A stretch of 64,000 bases of DNA from JAIQET01 sp035542575 (GCA_035542575.1 DATKLE010000068.1:6003-70002), one strand, 5' to 3'; counted from the stretch's first letter, positions 24,617 through 33,290 are shown. Numbers and translations: made by a program. Notes: generated from the letters alone by a model not told the origin.

Positions 24617-24661
24617 GGGATATCGTGTCGCCCGGCTGGAAGCCGGGCGCTTCCACGGTGG
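24594..24661. repeat. Right REP doublet of the transposase unit
   Basis: Mirror image of the left side: AGCGGCTGAAGCCGG at 24594-24608 (inside the end of the transposase gene), then the outer palindrome at 24628-24648 and the remaining arm to 24661. Confidence 0.75.
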
Positions 24662-24681
24662 CACACGCATTTCCGGTAACC

Positions 24682-25755
24682 CTAGAGTTTACCGCGCACT
24701 CGCTTCGCCACCCACTCCCCCGCTTCCTGCGTCCCCAGCGTTCCGCCGATGTCCTGGGTGGCCTTCTTCTGCCGCACGGCCTCGAGTACGGCGGCCTCGA
24801 TCTTCGCGGCTTCCCCGGCCAGTCCCAGATGGTTGAGCATCATCGCTGCCGTCAGAATCGCCCCGAACGGATTGGCCATGTTCTTCCCCGAAATCGTCGG
24901 CGCTGATCCGTGCACCGGCTCGAACATCGAGGTCTTCCCGGGATGAATATTCCCGCTGGCGGCCATGCCCAGTCCGCCCTGCAATCCTGCCGCCAGATCG
25001 GTGATGATGTCGCCAAACATGTTGTTGGTGACGATTACGTCGAACTGCCGGGGATCGCGCACCATCTGCATGCAGAGCGCGTCGACGTACATGTGCTCGG
25101 CGGTGATCTGCGGATATTCGCGGCTGACCTCGTGGAACACTCTCTGCCACAAGCCGCCCGCATGGGTCATGGCGTTCGACTTGTCGCACATCAGCACCTT
25201 GCGGCGCGGCGAGCCGTCTTGCTTCTTGTGGCGCTCGCAATACTCGAACGCATAACGGATGATCCGCTCCACGCCTTTGCGGGTGTTGATGTCTTCCTGA
25301 ATGGCAACTTCATCGGGCGTGCCCAGCTTGAAGACCCCGCCGGCGTCGGTGTACACGCCCTCGGTGTTTTCGCGGACCACGACAAAATCAACATCCTTGG
25401 GCGCGACCCCCTTCAAGGGACACAGACCCGAATCCAGCAGGCGCACTGGGCGCACGTTGGCGTACAGGTCCATCTTGAAGCGCATGCCCAGCAGGATTTC
25501 CTTGGCGTGAATATTCGTCTTCACCCGCGGGTCTCCGAACGCCCCCACCAGGATGGCGTCAAAGTCACGGCCCAGCATGGTGAAGCCATCGGGGGGAACG
25601 GTCACGCCGTCTTGCAGGTAGCGCTCGGCACCCCAATCAAACTCACTCAGCTCCACCGGTGCTCCGGTGGTCTCGACGACTTTGACGGCGACGGGGATGA
25701 CCTCGCGCCCGATGCCGTCACCGGGAATAATGGCAATCCGCTTCTTCGAACTCAT
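24682..25755 (-). CDS. Isocitrate/isopropylmalate-type dehydrogenase, probably 3-isopropylmalate dehydrogenase (LeuB-like)
   Basis: 357 residues of the NAD-dependent beta-decarboxylating dehydrogenase fold. IPGDGIGREV opens the protein, and FVVVRENTEGVYTDAGG carries the catalytic Tyr. MCDKSNAM has the catalytic Lys, and VTNNMFGDIITDLAAGLQGG the metal-binding Asp residues. GSAPTISGKNMANP binds the adenine side. The substrate loop reads MRFKMDLYANVRPVRLL, with the Arg pattern seen in LeuB, but it also resembles tartrate/methylmalate dehydrogenases, so the substrate is not certain. No other leu gene is in the window. It transcribes toward the transposase unit, 20 bp away. Confidence 0.8.
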   Translation of the reverse strand: MSSKKRIAIIPGDGIGREVIPVAVKVVETTGAPVELSEFDWGAERYLQDGVTVPPDGFTMLGRDFDAILVGAFGDPRVKTNIHAKEILLGMRFKMDLYANVRPVRLLDSGLCPLKGVAPKDVDFVVVRENTEGVYTDAGGVFKLGTPDEVAIQEDINTRKGVERIIRYAFEYCERHKKQDGSPRRKVLMCDKSNAMTHAGGLWQRVFHEVSREYPQITAEHMYVDALCMQMVRDPRQFDVIVTNNMFGDIITDLAAGLQGGLGMAASGNIHPGKTSMFEPVHGSAPTISGKNMANPFGAILTAAMMLNHLGLAGEAAKIEAAVLEAVRQKKATQDIGGTLGTQEAGEWVAKRVRGKL

Positions 25756-25872
25756 CGGGGAGAAGATAACAGAAGTTGCGGTACCGAGTACCGAGTTGCG
25801 AGCAGCGAGCTCCAGTCCGTCTATATTGGCGTCGTCCTAAGCCGCACTGCGGCCGCCCCCGCAACCCTTGGT

Positions 25873-25878
25873 TATAAT
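25873..25878 (+). promoter_or_regulatory. -10 box TATAAT of ygfZ; very short leader
   Basis: A perfect TATAAT ends 13 nt before the ATG at 25892, predicting a leader of about 7 nt. An AAAGG between box and start may lie outside the mRNA. Confidence 0.55.
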
Positions 25879-25891
25879 TAAAAGGTTGCCC

Positions 25892-26923
25892 ATGACTCCG
25901 ACAGCACTCCATGACAAAGTGGGACCGAGTCGCAGCGATTTCGGTGACATTAGCGCCGAATTTCACGCCTTGCTCTCCGAGTGCGGCGTCTACGGCCTTG
26001 GCGGGCGGGCCAAGATCGCGGTGACCGGCGCCGACCGGGTGCGCTGGCTGAATGGCATGATCACCAATAACATCCGGGACCTGGCCGCCGGTCGCGGCGT
26101 GTATGCCTTCCTGCTCAATCCTCAGGGGCACATTTTGGCCGACATGTACGCCTTCAATCATGGCGATTCCCTGCTGGTGGATACCGATCAATCCCAGCTG
26201 GAAAAAGTCCTGCAGGTGTTCGATCGCTACATCATCATGGACGACGTGCAAGTCGCCACCCTCAGTGACCAGCTGACCGCGCTCGGGGTGACGGGGCCAA
26301 GAGCGCGGGAAGTTATGCAGTCGGCCGGATTCGAAGTCCCGGCCCTCACTCCGCTCCAGTTTGCCGACCTGACGTGGCAGGGAACGGGCGTGACTCTCGT
26401 CCGCGGCGACAATCCGGCGGTCGAGTCCTGGGAACTTTGGCTGGCGCCGGCCAATGCCACCACACTCTGGCAAGCCTTGGTTCGCGCGGCGGCCCGGCCC
26501 GTGGGCAGCTCTGCGCTCGAACTGCTGCGCATCGCGTCGGGCATTCCCCGCTACGGCCAGGACATCCGCGAGCGCGACTTGCCGCAAGAGACGGAGCAGC
26601 AGCGCGCCCTGCACTTCAGCAAGGGATGCTATATCGGGCAGGAGATCGTGGAACGCATACGCTCCCGCGGCCAGGTGCATCGCAAGTTCACCGGCTTCGA
26701 GGTTCAAGGCGCGCTGCCTGCGCCTGGATCCAGTATCCAGGCAGGCGGCAAGGACGTAGGAGAGATCACCAGCGCTGCTTCCCTGCCCACACGGAGCGGT
26801 GAGCGGACCGTCGCGCTCGGCTACATCCGCCGCGAAATCGCAAGTCCGGGCAAAGAAGTCGAGGCCAACGGCGCCCGGCTCAAGCTCACCGAATTGCCAT
26901 TTGCCGAAGTCTTCCAGCCGTGA
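25892..26923 (+). CDS. ygfZ: YgfZ/GcvT-domain folate-binding protein
   Basis: About 343 residues from ATG 25892. YgfZ is a tetrahydrofolate-dependent factor that helps iron-sulfur enzymes keep their clusters. It has the GcvT-like fold with VTGADRVRWLNGMITNNI near the N-terminus and the diagnostic KGCYIGQEIVERIRSRG, whose Cys is needed for function. LRIASGIPRYGQDI and a C-terminal beta barrel (GYIRREIASPG) complete it. Upstream in-frame codons coincide with a perfect TATAAT box and are excluded. It heads a tight plus-strand run with a DUF1844 gene, an MBL-fold gene and a P450 gene. Confidence 0.92.
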   Translation: MTPTALHDKVGPSRSDFGDISAEFHALLSECGVYGLGGRAKIAVTGADRVRWLNGMITNNIRDLAAGRGVYAFLLNPQGHILADMYAFNHGDSLLVDTDQSQLEKVLQVFDRYIIMDDVQVATLSDQLTALGVTGPRAREVMQSAGFEVPALTPLQFADLTWQGTGVTLVRGDNPAVESWELWLAPANATTLWQALVRAAARPVGSSALELLRIASGIPRYGQDIRERDLPQETEQQRALHFSKGCYIGQEIVERIRSRGQVHRKFTGFEVQGALPAPGSSIQAGGKDVGEITSAASLPTRSGERTVALGYIRREIASPGKEVEANGARLKLTELPFAEVFQP

Positions 26924-26932
26924 GGAACCACT

Positions 26933-27502
26933 ATGCCTGAAAAGAAACAGGACAGCTTCACTGTAACGGACCGGCGCCTGTTCACACCTGAGGGTGAGCT
27001 GCGCAAAGACGCTGCCGAAGAAGAGTCTCCAGCCTCCCGGCCTGCGCCGCAGGCGAGTTCTGCGGCTGCTTCTGCCACCCCGCACGCTTCCGCCGCGTCC
27101 GAAGCGCCGCCCGCGCCTACCGCCTCCGAGCAGCAGGAACAGGCCGATGCTTATCGCAAGTCGTCGAAAGATCTCGACCGGCGAGTGGAACTCGGCGGGC
27201 ACTCCGCCAAAGATCTGGAAATGACCTTCGAGCGCTTCATGGCCTCGCTGTACATGACCGCCATGCTGCAGCTCGGGCTGATGCACGAAGAAGGCGGCCA
27301 GCCGCGCATTGATCTGATCGGCGCGCGCCAGACGATTGACACGCTCGGCCTACTTTCGGAGAAGACCCAGGGCAACCTCACCCCAGCCGAAGCCAACTTC
27401 CTGCAGAACTGTTTGTATGAGCTGCGCATGGCATACGTTGAGGTCACCAACGCGCTGGCGCACCCGCCGCAGGCCCCCGCCAAGGGCACAGGGACCAGCT
27501 AG
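26933..27502 (+). CDS. DUF1844 protein
   Basis: 189 residues. The N-terminal third (VTDRRLFTPEGELR, then a Pro/Ala/Ser-rich linker) is flexible. The C-terminal helical domain matches DUF1844: FMASLYMTAMLQLGL, PRIDLIGARQTIDTLGLL and SEKTQGNLTPAEANFLQN. The role is unknown; the domain is common in Acidobacteria and other didermic phyla. The gene starts 9 bp after ygfZ with GAGG before the ATG and ends 2 bp before the MBL-fold gene, so the three are surely one transcript. The linkage suggests work in cofactor or nucleotide maintenance, but this is inference. Confidence 0.85.
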   Translation: MPEKKQDSFTVTDRRLFTPEGELRKDAAEEESPASRPAPQASSAAASATPHASAASEAPPAPTASEQQEQADAYRKSSKDLDRRVELGGHSAKDLEMTFERFMASLYMTAMLQLGLMHEEGGQPRIDLIGARQTIDTLGLLSEKTQGNLTPAEANFLQNCLYELRMAYVEVTNALAHPPQAPAKGTGTS

Positions 27503-27504
27503 CG

Positions 27505-28275
27505 ATGAAGGCCACGCTCACGGTGCTGGGCAGCGGGACGTCTATGGGCGTGCCCACCATTGGCTGCGACTGCGCCGTATGCCAGTCTTCTGACCCGCGC
27601 GATCGCCGCACCCGGCCGTCCATCCTGGTCGAGTATGGCGGCAACACCGTGCTCATCGACACCACCCCCGATTTCCGCGAGCAAGCCATCCGCGAGCAAA
27701 TCCGCAAGCTCGACGCCGTGCTCTACACCCACACCCACGCTGATCACATCCTGGGCATCGACGATCTGCGGCCACTCAGCTTCCGTCGTCCCAACAAGAT
27801 TCCGCTTTACGCCCGCCCGGAAGCTGCTGAGTTCCTGCGCACCATGTTTCGCTACATCTTCGAAGCCGACTACAAGTTTGGTGGTTTGGCGCAAGTGGAA
27901 CTCAAGCCCATTAACGGTCCAGTCGAGCTGTTTGGCGCCCGCTTTGACCCGGTCAAGGTCATTCACGGCGACGCGGAAATCATTGGGTTTCGCTTCGGCG
28001 CGGCGGCCTACTTGACAGACTTCAGTGATGTCCCCGAAGAGTCATTCGCGCAGTTGCGGGACTTGGACATCCTGTTTCTGGATGCCCTGCGGCACAAGCC
28101 CCATCCCACGCACTCGACGGTGGACAATTCGCTGCGCATTGTGGAACGTGCAAAGCCCAAGCGGGCCTTCTTCACCCATATCTGTCACGACTTGCCGCAC
28201 GAGGCCACCAACGCCTTGTTGCCGCCGCACGTGCGGCTTTCCTACGACGGGATGAAGCTGGACTTTGAGATTTAG
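27505..28275 (+). CDS. MBL-fold metallohydrolase, PhnP-like
   Basis: 256 residues. It begins LTVLGSGTSMGVP and has the cysteine-rich zinc loop GCDCAVCQSS typical of PhnP, then the metallo-beta-lactamase motif THTHADHILGIDDLRP. Downstream ligands are VIHGD, YLTDFSD and DALRHKPHPTHST. PhnP hydrolyses cyclic phosphodiesters of ribose made in phosphonate breakdown, but many relatives stand outside phn operons, as here, and probably act on other cyclic nucleotides or lipoate derivatives. The start is 2 bp after the DUF1844 stop, so translation is likely coupled. Confidence 0.9.
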   Translation: MKATLTVLGSGTSMGVPTIGCDCAVCQSSDPRDRRTRPSILVEYGGNTVLIDTTPDFREQAIREQIRKLDAVLYTHTHADHILGIDDLRPLSFRRPNKIPLYARPEAAEFLRTMFRYIFEADYKFGGLAQVELKPINGPVELFGARFDPVKVIHGDAEIIGFRFGAAAYLTDFSDVPEESFAQLRDLDILFLDALRHKPHPTHSTVDNSLRIVERAKPKRAFFTHICHDLPHEATNALLPPHVRLSYDGMKLDFEI

Positions 28276-28299
28276 CAGTTGATTGTCGAGCCCTGGGAA

Positions 28300-29487
28300 A
28301 TGAACTCATCCACCAACATCCTCAGCCGCGAGTTCAAAGCGGATCCCTTTCCCTTTTACGCCCTCATGCGCGCCGAGCAGCCGGTGTGCTGCGTCACCGT
28401 GCCTGGCATGGGAAAAGCCTGGCTGATCACGCGCTATGACGATGTGGTCGCAGTCCTGAAAGACAACCGCTTCGCCAAGAATCCGCTGAACGCGTCCACG
28501 CAGCCCTGGCTGCCGGGCTTTGCCAAGCCCTTGCAGCGCAACATGCTCGATCTTGACGAACCGGACCATGCCCGGTTGCGCACCCTCGTACACAAGGCCT
28601 TTACCCCCTCCATGGTGGAACGGCTGCAGGACCGCATCCAGGGGATTGCCGATCACTTGATTGATGCCGTCGCGCCCACGGGTGCCATGGACCTGGTCCG
28701 CGCCTATGCTTTGCCTCTTCCCTTGACCGTGATTGCGGAACTGCTGGGCATTCCCGGGCAGGACCGCGACCGTTTCCACCGTTGGTCGAAGGCGTTGGTA
28801 AAGACTCCGACGAAGCTCAATATGGTGGTCGCCCTTCCCTCCCTCATGGCGTTCATGCGTTACTTGCGCCGGCTTTTTCGGCAACTGCGCCGCGCACCGC
28901 AGGACGGACTGCTGACTGCGCTGGTGCAGGTCGAGGAGGCAGGCGACCGCTTGAGCGAGGACGAGTTGCTGGCCATGGCCTTTCTGCTGCTGATTGCCGG
29001 CCACGAGACGACTGTCAACTTGATATCCTCGGGAACCCTGGCACTGTTGCAGCACCCCGATGAGCTGGAGCGGCTGCGCGCCGACCCGTCACTGATCAAG
29101 CCGGCGGTCGAGGAACTGCTGCGTTACACCAACCCGCTGGAGACTGCCACTCCGAGATACGCTCGCGAAGACACCACTGTTGGGGACGTGCTCATTCCGC
29201 GCGGCGCATTGGTGCTGGCGGCGGTCGCCTCCGCCAACCGCGACGCCGCTCAGTTTGACGATCCCGACCGGCTGGACATCAGCCGGCAACAGAATCGGCA
29301 CCTCGCCTTTGGACTGGGAGCGCACTTCTGTCTGGGTGCGCCCCTGGCGCGCCTGGAGGGGCAGATTGCCATCAACACCATCGTGCGCAGACTGCCGCAC
29401 TTGCAGCTTGCGGTCCCGGCAGAATCCTTGCGCTGGCGCGCCACCCCGGTTTTGCGCGGGCTGGAGGCGCTGCCGGTGCGGTGGTAA
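28300..29487 (+). CDS. Cytochrome P450
   Basis: About 395 residues from ATG 28300 (TTG 28279 would add 7). All P450 signatures are visible: the oxygen-binding I-helix AGHETTVNLI, the K-helix ExxR in VEELLRYTNP, and the heme loop FGLGAHFCLGAPLAR with the axial Cys. A typical soluble bacterial class I enzyme, it would need separate ferredoxin and reductase, neither of which is here. PRYAREDTTVGDVLIPRG is as in CYP107-like enzymes. The substrate is unknown. It starts 24 bp after the MBL gene and ends 58 bp before the ABC transporter, all on the same strand. Confidence 0.95.
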   Translation: MNSSTNILSREFKADPFPFYALMRAEQPVCCVTVPGMGKAWLITRYDDVVAVLKDNRFAKNPLNASTQPWLPGFAKPLQRNMLDLDEPDHARLRTLVHKAFTPSMVERLQDRIQGIADHLIDAVAPTGAMDLVRAYALPLPLTVIAELLGIPGQDRDRFHRWSKALVKTPTKLNMVVALPSLMAFMRYLRRLFRQLRRAPQDGLLTALVQVEEAGDRLSEDELLAMAFLLLIAGHETTVNLISSGTLALLQHPDELERLRADPSLIKPAVEELLRYTNPLETATPRYAREDTTVGDVLIPRGALVLAAVASANRDAAQFDDPDRLDISRQQNRHLAFGLGAHFCLGAPLARLEGQIAINTIVRRLPHLQLAVPAESLRWRATPVLRGLEALPVRW

Positions 29488-29545
29488 ACCTTTTCCATCC
29501 TTCCCTCTTCCATCTCCATCTATTTAGGGTACTCTTAAGCGAGCG

Positions 29546-31513
29546 ATGGCTATTCAGGAAGAGGAAGTATTAGGGAAGGCCTATGACAGCCGCCTGATGA
29601 AGCGGCTGCTGACGTATTTGCGGCCGTATAGGTGGCAGGTGGCGGTCGCTCTGGGCGCCATTGTCCTGAAGGCGGGCGCCGACGTTCTCGGCCCCTACCT
29701 GACCAAGATCGCCATTGACCGCTACCTGGTCAAGACGCCGGGACAGCACTCGCCCTTCGACCGCTTCCTCAGCTCCGATCCTATGGTCGGCATCGCCCAG
29801 GTGGCAGCCCTGTTCGTCGCCACTCTGGTCATCAGCTTCTTCCTCGAATTCCTGCAAACCTACTTCATGCAGTGGACCGGCCAGAAGGTCATGTTCGACC
29901 TGCGCAGCCAGATTTTCCGTCACCTGCAGCGCATGCACATCGGGTTCTATGACAAGAATCCCGTGGGACGCCTGGTCACCCGTGTGACCACTGACGTGGA
30001 TGCGCTCAACGAGATGTTTACCTCCGGCGTGGTCGCCATCTTTGAGGACATCTTCGTGCTTGCCGGCATCGTGGCCATCATGCTGCACATGAACTGGAAA
30101 TTGGCCCTGATCACCTTTGCCGTGCTGCCGGTGATCGGTTTCGCCACCAAGATTTTTCGTGACAAGGTGCGCGATTCCTATCGCCGGATTCGTGTCGCCA
30201 TCGCCCGCATCAACGCCTATTTGCAGGAGCACGTCAGTGGCATGGTGGTGCTGCAGCTTTTCAACCGCGAGAAGCGCGCCTTCGACAAGTTCTCCGAAGT
30301 CAACGCCACCCATATGGACGCGTTCATGGACGCGATCATGGCCCACGCCGTGTACTACCCGGTGGTGGAAATCCTTTCCTCCATCGCTATCGCCTGCGTG
30401 GTCTGGTTTGGCGGCAACGACGTGATTCGTCGCGTCGCCACGCTCGGCATCCTGGTCGCCTTCATGCAGTATGCCCAGCGCTTCTTCCGGCCCATTCAGG
30501 ACTTGAGCGAGAAGTACAACATTCTGCAGTCGGCCATGGCGTCCAGCGAGCGCATCTTCAAGCTGGTGGACACCCCGGTGGAGATTACCTCGCCGGCGGT
30601 GACGAAGACTCCTCAAGGACCCGGCCGAATTCAGTTCGAGCACGTATGGTTCGCGTATCGCAACGTTCCCCTGGAAAAGGCAAATGGAGACGGGACCTTC
30701 AAGGCCCGCCCGCTCACGCCCTCTGCGCCGACCGCCAGCGACACCCGTCCTCCGCACCCCGGCGATCCCGACTGGGTACTGCGCGATGTCAGCTTCACCA
30801 TAGAACCCGGCGAGACCGTGGCCATTGTCGGCCACACCGGCGCCGGCAAGACCACGATCATCTCCTTGCTGATGCGCTTCTACGACGTCCAGCAGGGTGC
30901 CATCACCATTGACGGCATGGATGTCAGGGACGTGGACATTGCCGAGCTGCGCCGCCGCTTCGGGGTGGTGCTGCAGGACCCGTTCCTGTTCACGGGAACC
31001 GTCGAGGGCAATATCCGCCTGGGAACAGAATGGATTGAGGACGAAGACGTTGAGAAGGCTGCCGAAGACGTAAATCTTGCCGACTTCATCCGCACCCTCC
31101 CCGGCGGGTTTAAGGAAGCCGTGCATGAGCGCGGGAGCACGCTCTCCACGGGTCAGAAGCAGCTCATTTCTTTTGCCCGCGCTCTGGCCCATGACCCCAG
31201 AATCCTGATCCTTGACGAAGCCACTTCCAGCGTCGACACGGAGACCGAATTTCGCGTGCGCGATGCCCTTAGCCGTATGGTCGAGGGGCGCACGTCGCTG
31301 ATCATTGCTCACCGGCTGTCCACCGTGCAGCGCGCCGACAAGATCATCGTCATGCACAAGGGCAAAGTGCGGGAGATGGGAAACCACCAGCAACTGCTGG
31401 CGCAGCGCGGCATCTACTACAAGCTTTATCAACTGCAGTACAAGGACCAGGAGGTTTCAGCTGGCCCATCTATCGCCGGCAGCCCGCAAGTCACCGCCAG
31501 CGCGGACGACTAG
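29546..31513 (+). CDS. ABC exporter half-transporter (fused membrane and ATPase domains)
   Basis: 655 residues. Six hydrophobic helices form the exporter membrane domain (TYLRPYRWQVAVALGAIVLK onward, with the coupling-helix text HMNWKLALITFAVLPVI). The ATPase has Walker A GHTGAGKTT at 429-437, signature LSTGQKQLISFARAL, Walker B ILILDEATSS and the switch AHRLSTV. It dimerises to export lipids, drugs or peptides. An insertion of about 40 Pro/Thr-rich residues separates the A-loop (FAYRNV) from the first conserved strand (WVLRDVSF), which is longer than usual. The ATG is supported by GCGAGCG upstream only weakly. Cotranscription with the P450 is plausible. Confidence 0.93.
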   Translation: MAIQEEEVLGKAYDSRLMKRLLTYLRPYRWQVAVALGAIVLKAGADVLGPYLTKIAIDRYLVKTPGQHSPFDRFLSSDPMVGIAQVAALFVATLVISFFLEFLQTYFMQWTGQKVMFDLRSQIFRHLQRMHIGFYDKNPVGRLVTRVTTDVDALNEMFTSGVVAIFEDIFVLAGIVAIMLHMNWKLALITFAVLPVIGFATKIFRDKVRDSYRRIRVAIARINAYLQEHVSGMVVLQLFNREKRAFDKFSEVNATHMDAFMDAIMAHAVYYPVVEILSSIAIACVVWFGGNDVIRRVATLGILVAFMQYAQRFFRPIQDLSEKYNILQSAMASSERIFKLVDTPVEITSPAVTKTPQGPGRIQFEHVWFAYRNVPLEKANGDGTFKARPLTPSAPTASDTRPPHPGDPDWVLRDVSFTIEPGETVAIVGHTGAGKTTIISLLMRFYDVQQGAITIDGMDVRDVDIAELRRRFGVVLQDPFLFTGTVEGNIRLGTEWIEDEDVEKAAEDVNLADFIRTLPGGFKEAVHERGSTLSTGQKQLISFARALAHDPRILILDEATSSVDTETEFRVRDALSRMVEGRTSLIIAHRLSTVQRADKIIVMHKGKVREMGNHQQLLAQRGIYYKLYQLQYKDQEVSAGPSIAGSPQVTASADD

Positions 31514-31587
31514 ACCCGAGCGCCTCGCCACAGTGCCAGCAACCCGATGATGCATTGACTTCCGCCGGAAATCAGTTTTTCGCGCAC

Positions 31588-31911
31588 TCAAGCGGGCCCG
31601 GAACACTGAAAGATGCCCGTCAGGGCTGCGGTAGGCAGACCGAGGCCGGCCACCAGCGACGCTACCCCGCCAATTCGAAGCGGCAATCCCTTGCGGCCCA
31701 ACGATACGAAAATCCACAGCGCTCCCACCACCATCGCCAGGCCGGAAAAGAGCAATAGCAAGCAGGTGGCAGACAACGACAGCCTCTGGGACTCCCACTC
31801 GCTGAGATCGGAGCCGACAAAAATCATAAGTCCGCCGAAAAACAGCATGAGGACTGCGAGACCCATCGCACTAACACCTGATTTGGAGAGCAGCGCCATA
31901 GTTTTCGGCAT
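31588..31911 (-). CDS. Small membrane protein, three predicted helices
   Basis: 107 residues from ATG 31911. Three hydrophobic segments are visible: LAVLMLFFGGLMIFVG, ATCLLLLFSGLAMVVGALWIFV and IGGVASLVAGLGLPTAAL. No family is recognised. It is divergent from lpxB with 54 bp between the starts, so the promoters overlap. A longer frame that reaches 32502 runs antisense through lpxB and is not credible. Confidence 0.6.
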   Translation of the reverse strand: MPKTMALLSKSGVSAMGLAVLMLFFGGLMIFVGSDLSEWESQRLSLSATCLLLLFSGLAMVVGALWIFVSLGRKGLPLRIGGVASLVAGLGLPTAALTGIFQCSGPA

Positions 31912-31953
31912 TGTACTCTCGTCCGCCCGAGCCCGTCCTCGTAGAACTCGCTT

Positions 31954-31959
31954 TACAAT
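31954..31959 (+). promoter_or_regulatory. -10 box TACAAT of lpxB; leaderless layout
   Basis: TACAAT ends 6 nt before the GTG at 31966, exactly the spacing seen at 20666-20671. Transcription should start at the GTG. Confidence 0.5.
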
Positions 31960-31965
31960 ACTGCC

Positions 31966-33108
31966 GTGGGCATCCTCATCTCCGCGGGCGAGGCTTCCGG
32001 CGAAATGTATGGCGCCGGGCTTATCGACGCCTTGCGCCGGCGTGTTCCGTCGCTCGAATTTTTCGGCGTAGGTGGGGAGCGCATGCGAGCTGCTGGTTGC
32101 GATACTATCGTCGACGCGAAAGACCTTGCCGTGGTCGGAATCTCCGAAATTCTCAGCCACCTCCCCAAGATCTACAGCCGATTTCGCACCCTTATCACTG
32201 AGGCTGACAAACGCCGCCCCGACCTGGCAATCGTCATCGATTCGCCTGCCTTTAATTGGCGTGTGGCCCGCCAGATGCACAAACGCGGCATCCCAGTGGT
32301 GTACTACGTCTGCCCGCAATTCTGGGCCTGGCGCCAGGGCCGGGTCCGCCTGCTGCAGAAATACGTCACCAAGGCCCTGGTGATCTTTCCCTTTGAAGAG
32401 AAGTTCTATCGCGACCGCGGGGTAGATGCAACGTTCGTCGGACATCCTCTGGCTGACGTTTCCCCTCCTCTGGCTGATCGGAGCGAATATGCCAGCCAGC
32501 ACAATCTGGACGCGGGGAAAGTCTGGATCACGCTCATGCCGGGCAGCCGGGTCAAGGAAGTGCGCATGAACCTGCCCACCATCCTGGAATCAGCCGCGAA
32601 GCTGGGCTGGGGGCACGAATTCCTGCTGCCGGTCGCACCTACACTTGACCGTGGCTTCATGGAAGGTCTGGTTGGCGGACGGCGGCCCATTCGTCTAGTC
32701 CGGGAAGCGCTGCCCGCCTTGGCCCACTCCCGCGCCGGAATCATCGCCAGCGGCACTGCCACGGTCGAAGCTGCGATGATGGGCACGCCTTTCGTGATGG
32801 TCTATCGCGTTTCGCCGCTCACCTATGTGCTGGGACGCCCCCGCATCAAGGTCTCGCACTACGCCATGGTCAACCTGATCGCCGGCGAGGAAATCGTCCC
32901 GGAGCTGGTACAGCAGAATTTCACCACGGAAAACGTCGTAACGCGCATGAATCAGATCCTGCCCTTCGGCCCAGCCCGCGACAAGATGATTGCCGGCCTG
33001 GCCAGCGTGAAAGCCCGACTGCGCGGCCCCGCTACCGAGCACGCCGCAGAGCGCGCCGCGGAGACGATTGTTTCCATTCTGCGGGAACACTCGACTCGCA
33101 TCTCTTAG
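31966..33108 (+). CDS. lpxB: Lipid-A-disaccharide synthase
   Basis: 380 residues. LpxB (GT19) joins UDP-2,3-diacylglucosamine with lipid X at the inner membrane. The start ILISAGEASGEMYGAGLI is diagnostic, followed by FFGVGGERMRAAG and VVGISEILSHLP. Later blocks are YYVCPQFWAWRQGRV, FVGHPLAD, LMPGSRVKEV and SGTATVEAAMMGTPFVMVYR. GTG 31966 is the only start that keeps the conserved N-terminus. A TACAAT box ends 6 nt upstream, predicting a leaderless mRNA. A dispersed repeat follows the stop. Confidence 0.96.
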   Translation: MGILISAGEASGEMYGAGLIDALRRRVPSLEFFGVGGERMRAAGCDTIVDAKDLAVVGISEILSHLPKIYSRFRTLITEADKRRPDLAIVIDSPAFNWRVARQMHKRGIPVVYYVCPQFWAWRQGRVRLLQKYVTKALVIFPFEEKFYRDRGVDATFVGHPLADVSPPLADRSEYASQHNLDAGKVWITLMPGSRVKEVRMNLPTILESAAKLGWGHEFLLPVAPTLDRGFMEGLVGGRRPIRLVREALPALAHSRAGIIASGTATVEAAMMGTPFVMVYRVSPLTYVLGRPRIKVSHYAMVNLIAGEEIVPELVQQNFTTENVVTRMNQILPFGPARDKMIAGLASVKARLRGPATEHAAERAAETIVSILREHSTRIS

Positions 33109-33114
33109 CTACAA

Positions 33115-33290
33115 GCATCTTGTCGTCCTGAGCGCAGCTGGACTTCACGCAGTGAAGTCCAGCGCAGTCGAAGGACCCCTGCTTGATCCAAACTGCGTCG
33201 CAGCAGCGGAGCATCAGTTCTTCAACGTGGTTTTCAGGAATAGGAATTCCTACTTCGCTCGGAATGACAATCATGAATTACTTGGGGAAG
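33115..33290. repeat. Dispersed intergenic repeat with perfect 11-bp-stem hairpin
   Basis: The core CCTGAGCGCAG...CGCAGTCGAAGGACC is the left end of an element common in acidobacterial and other genomes; its right end here reads TTCGCTCGGAATGACAA. The core is interrupted by CTGGACTTCAC-GCA-GTGAAGTCCAG (33138-33162), a perfect 11-bp stem. The gap lies between the converging lpxB and secA genes, so the hairpin may also end transcription, although no T-tract follows. Confidence 0.6.

Larger units (their letters stand above)
24080..24661. mobile_element. REP-associated transposase unit framed by inverted palindromic repeats
   Basis: A 582-bp unit. Outer 34-bp arms at 24080-24113 and 24628-24661 are exact inverted copies, and each contains its own palindrome (GCCCGGCT-TCC-AGCCGGGC type). 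Inner arms (GGCGGCTTTCAGCCGCT at 24133-24149; AGCGGCTGAAGCCGG at 24594-24608) form a second pair. The transposase gene fills the space between and runs into the right inner arm. This is the usual layout of a RAYT gene with REP sequences on both sides, as known in enterobacteria and pseudomonads. No target-site duplication was recognised. Confidence 0.8.

Noticed and set aside
29570..31432. 620-codon open frame antisense to the ABC exporter
   Set aside because: No family motifs; low-complexity His/Asp/Gly composition typical of the complement of a GC-rich gene, and the sense strand has all ABC signatures.
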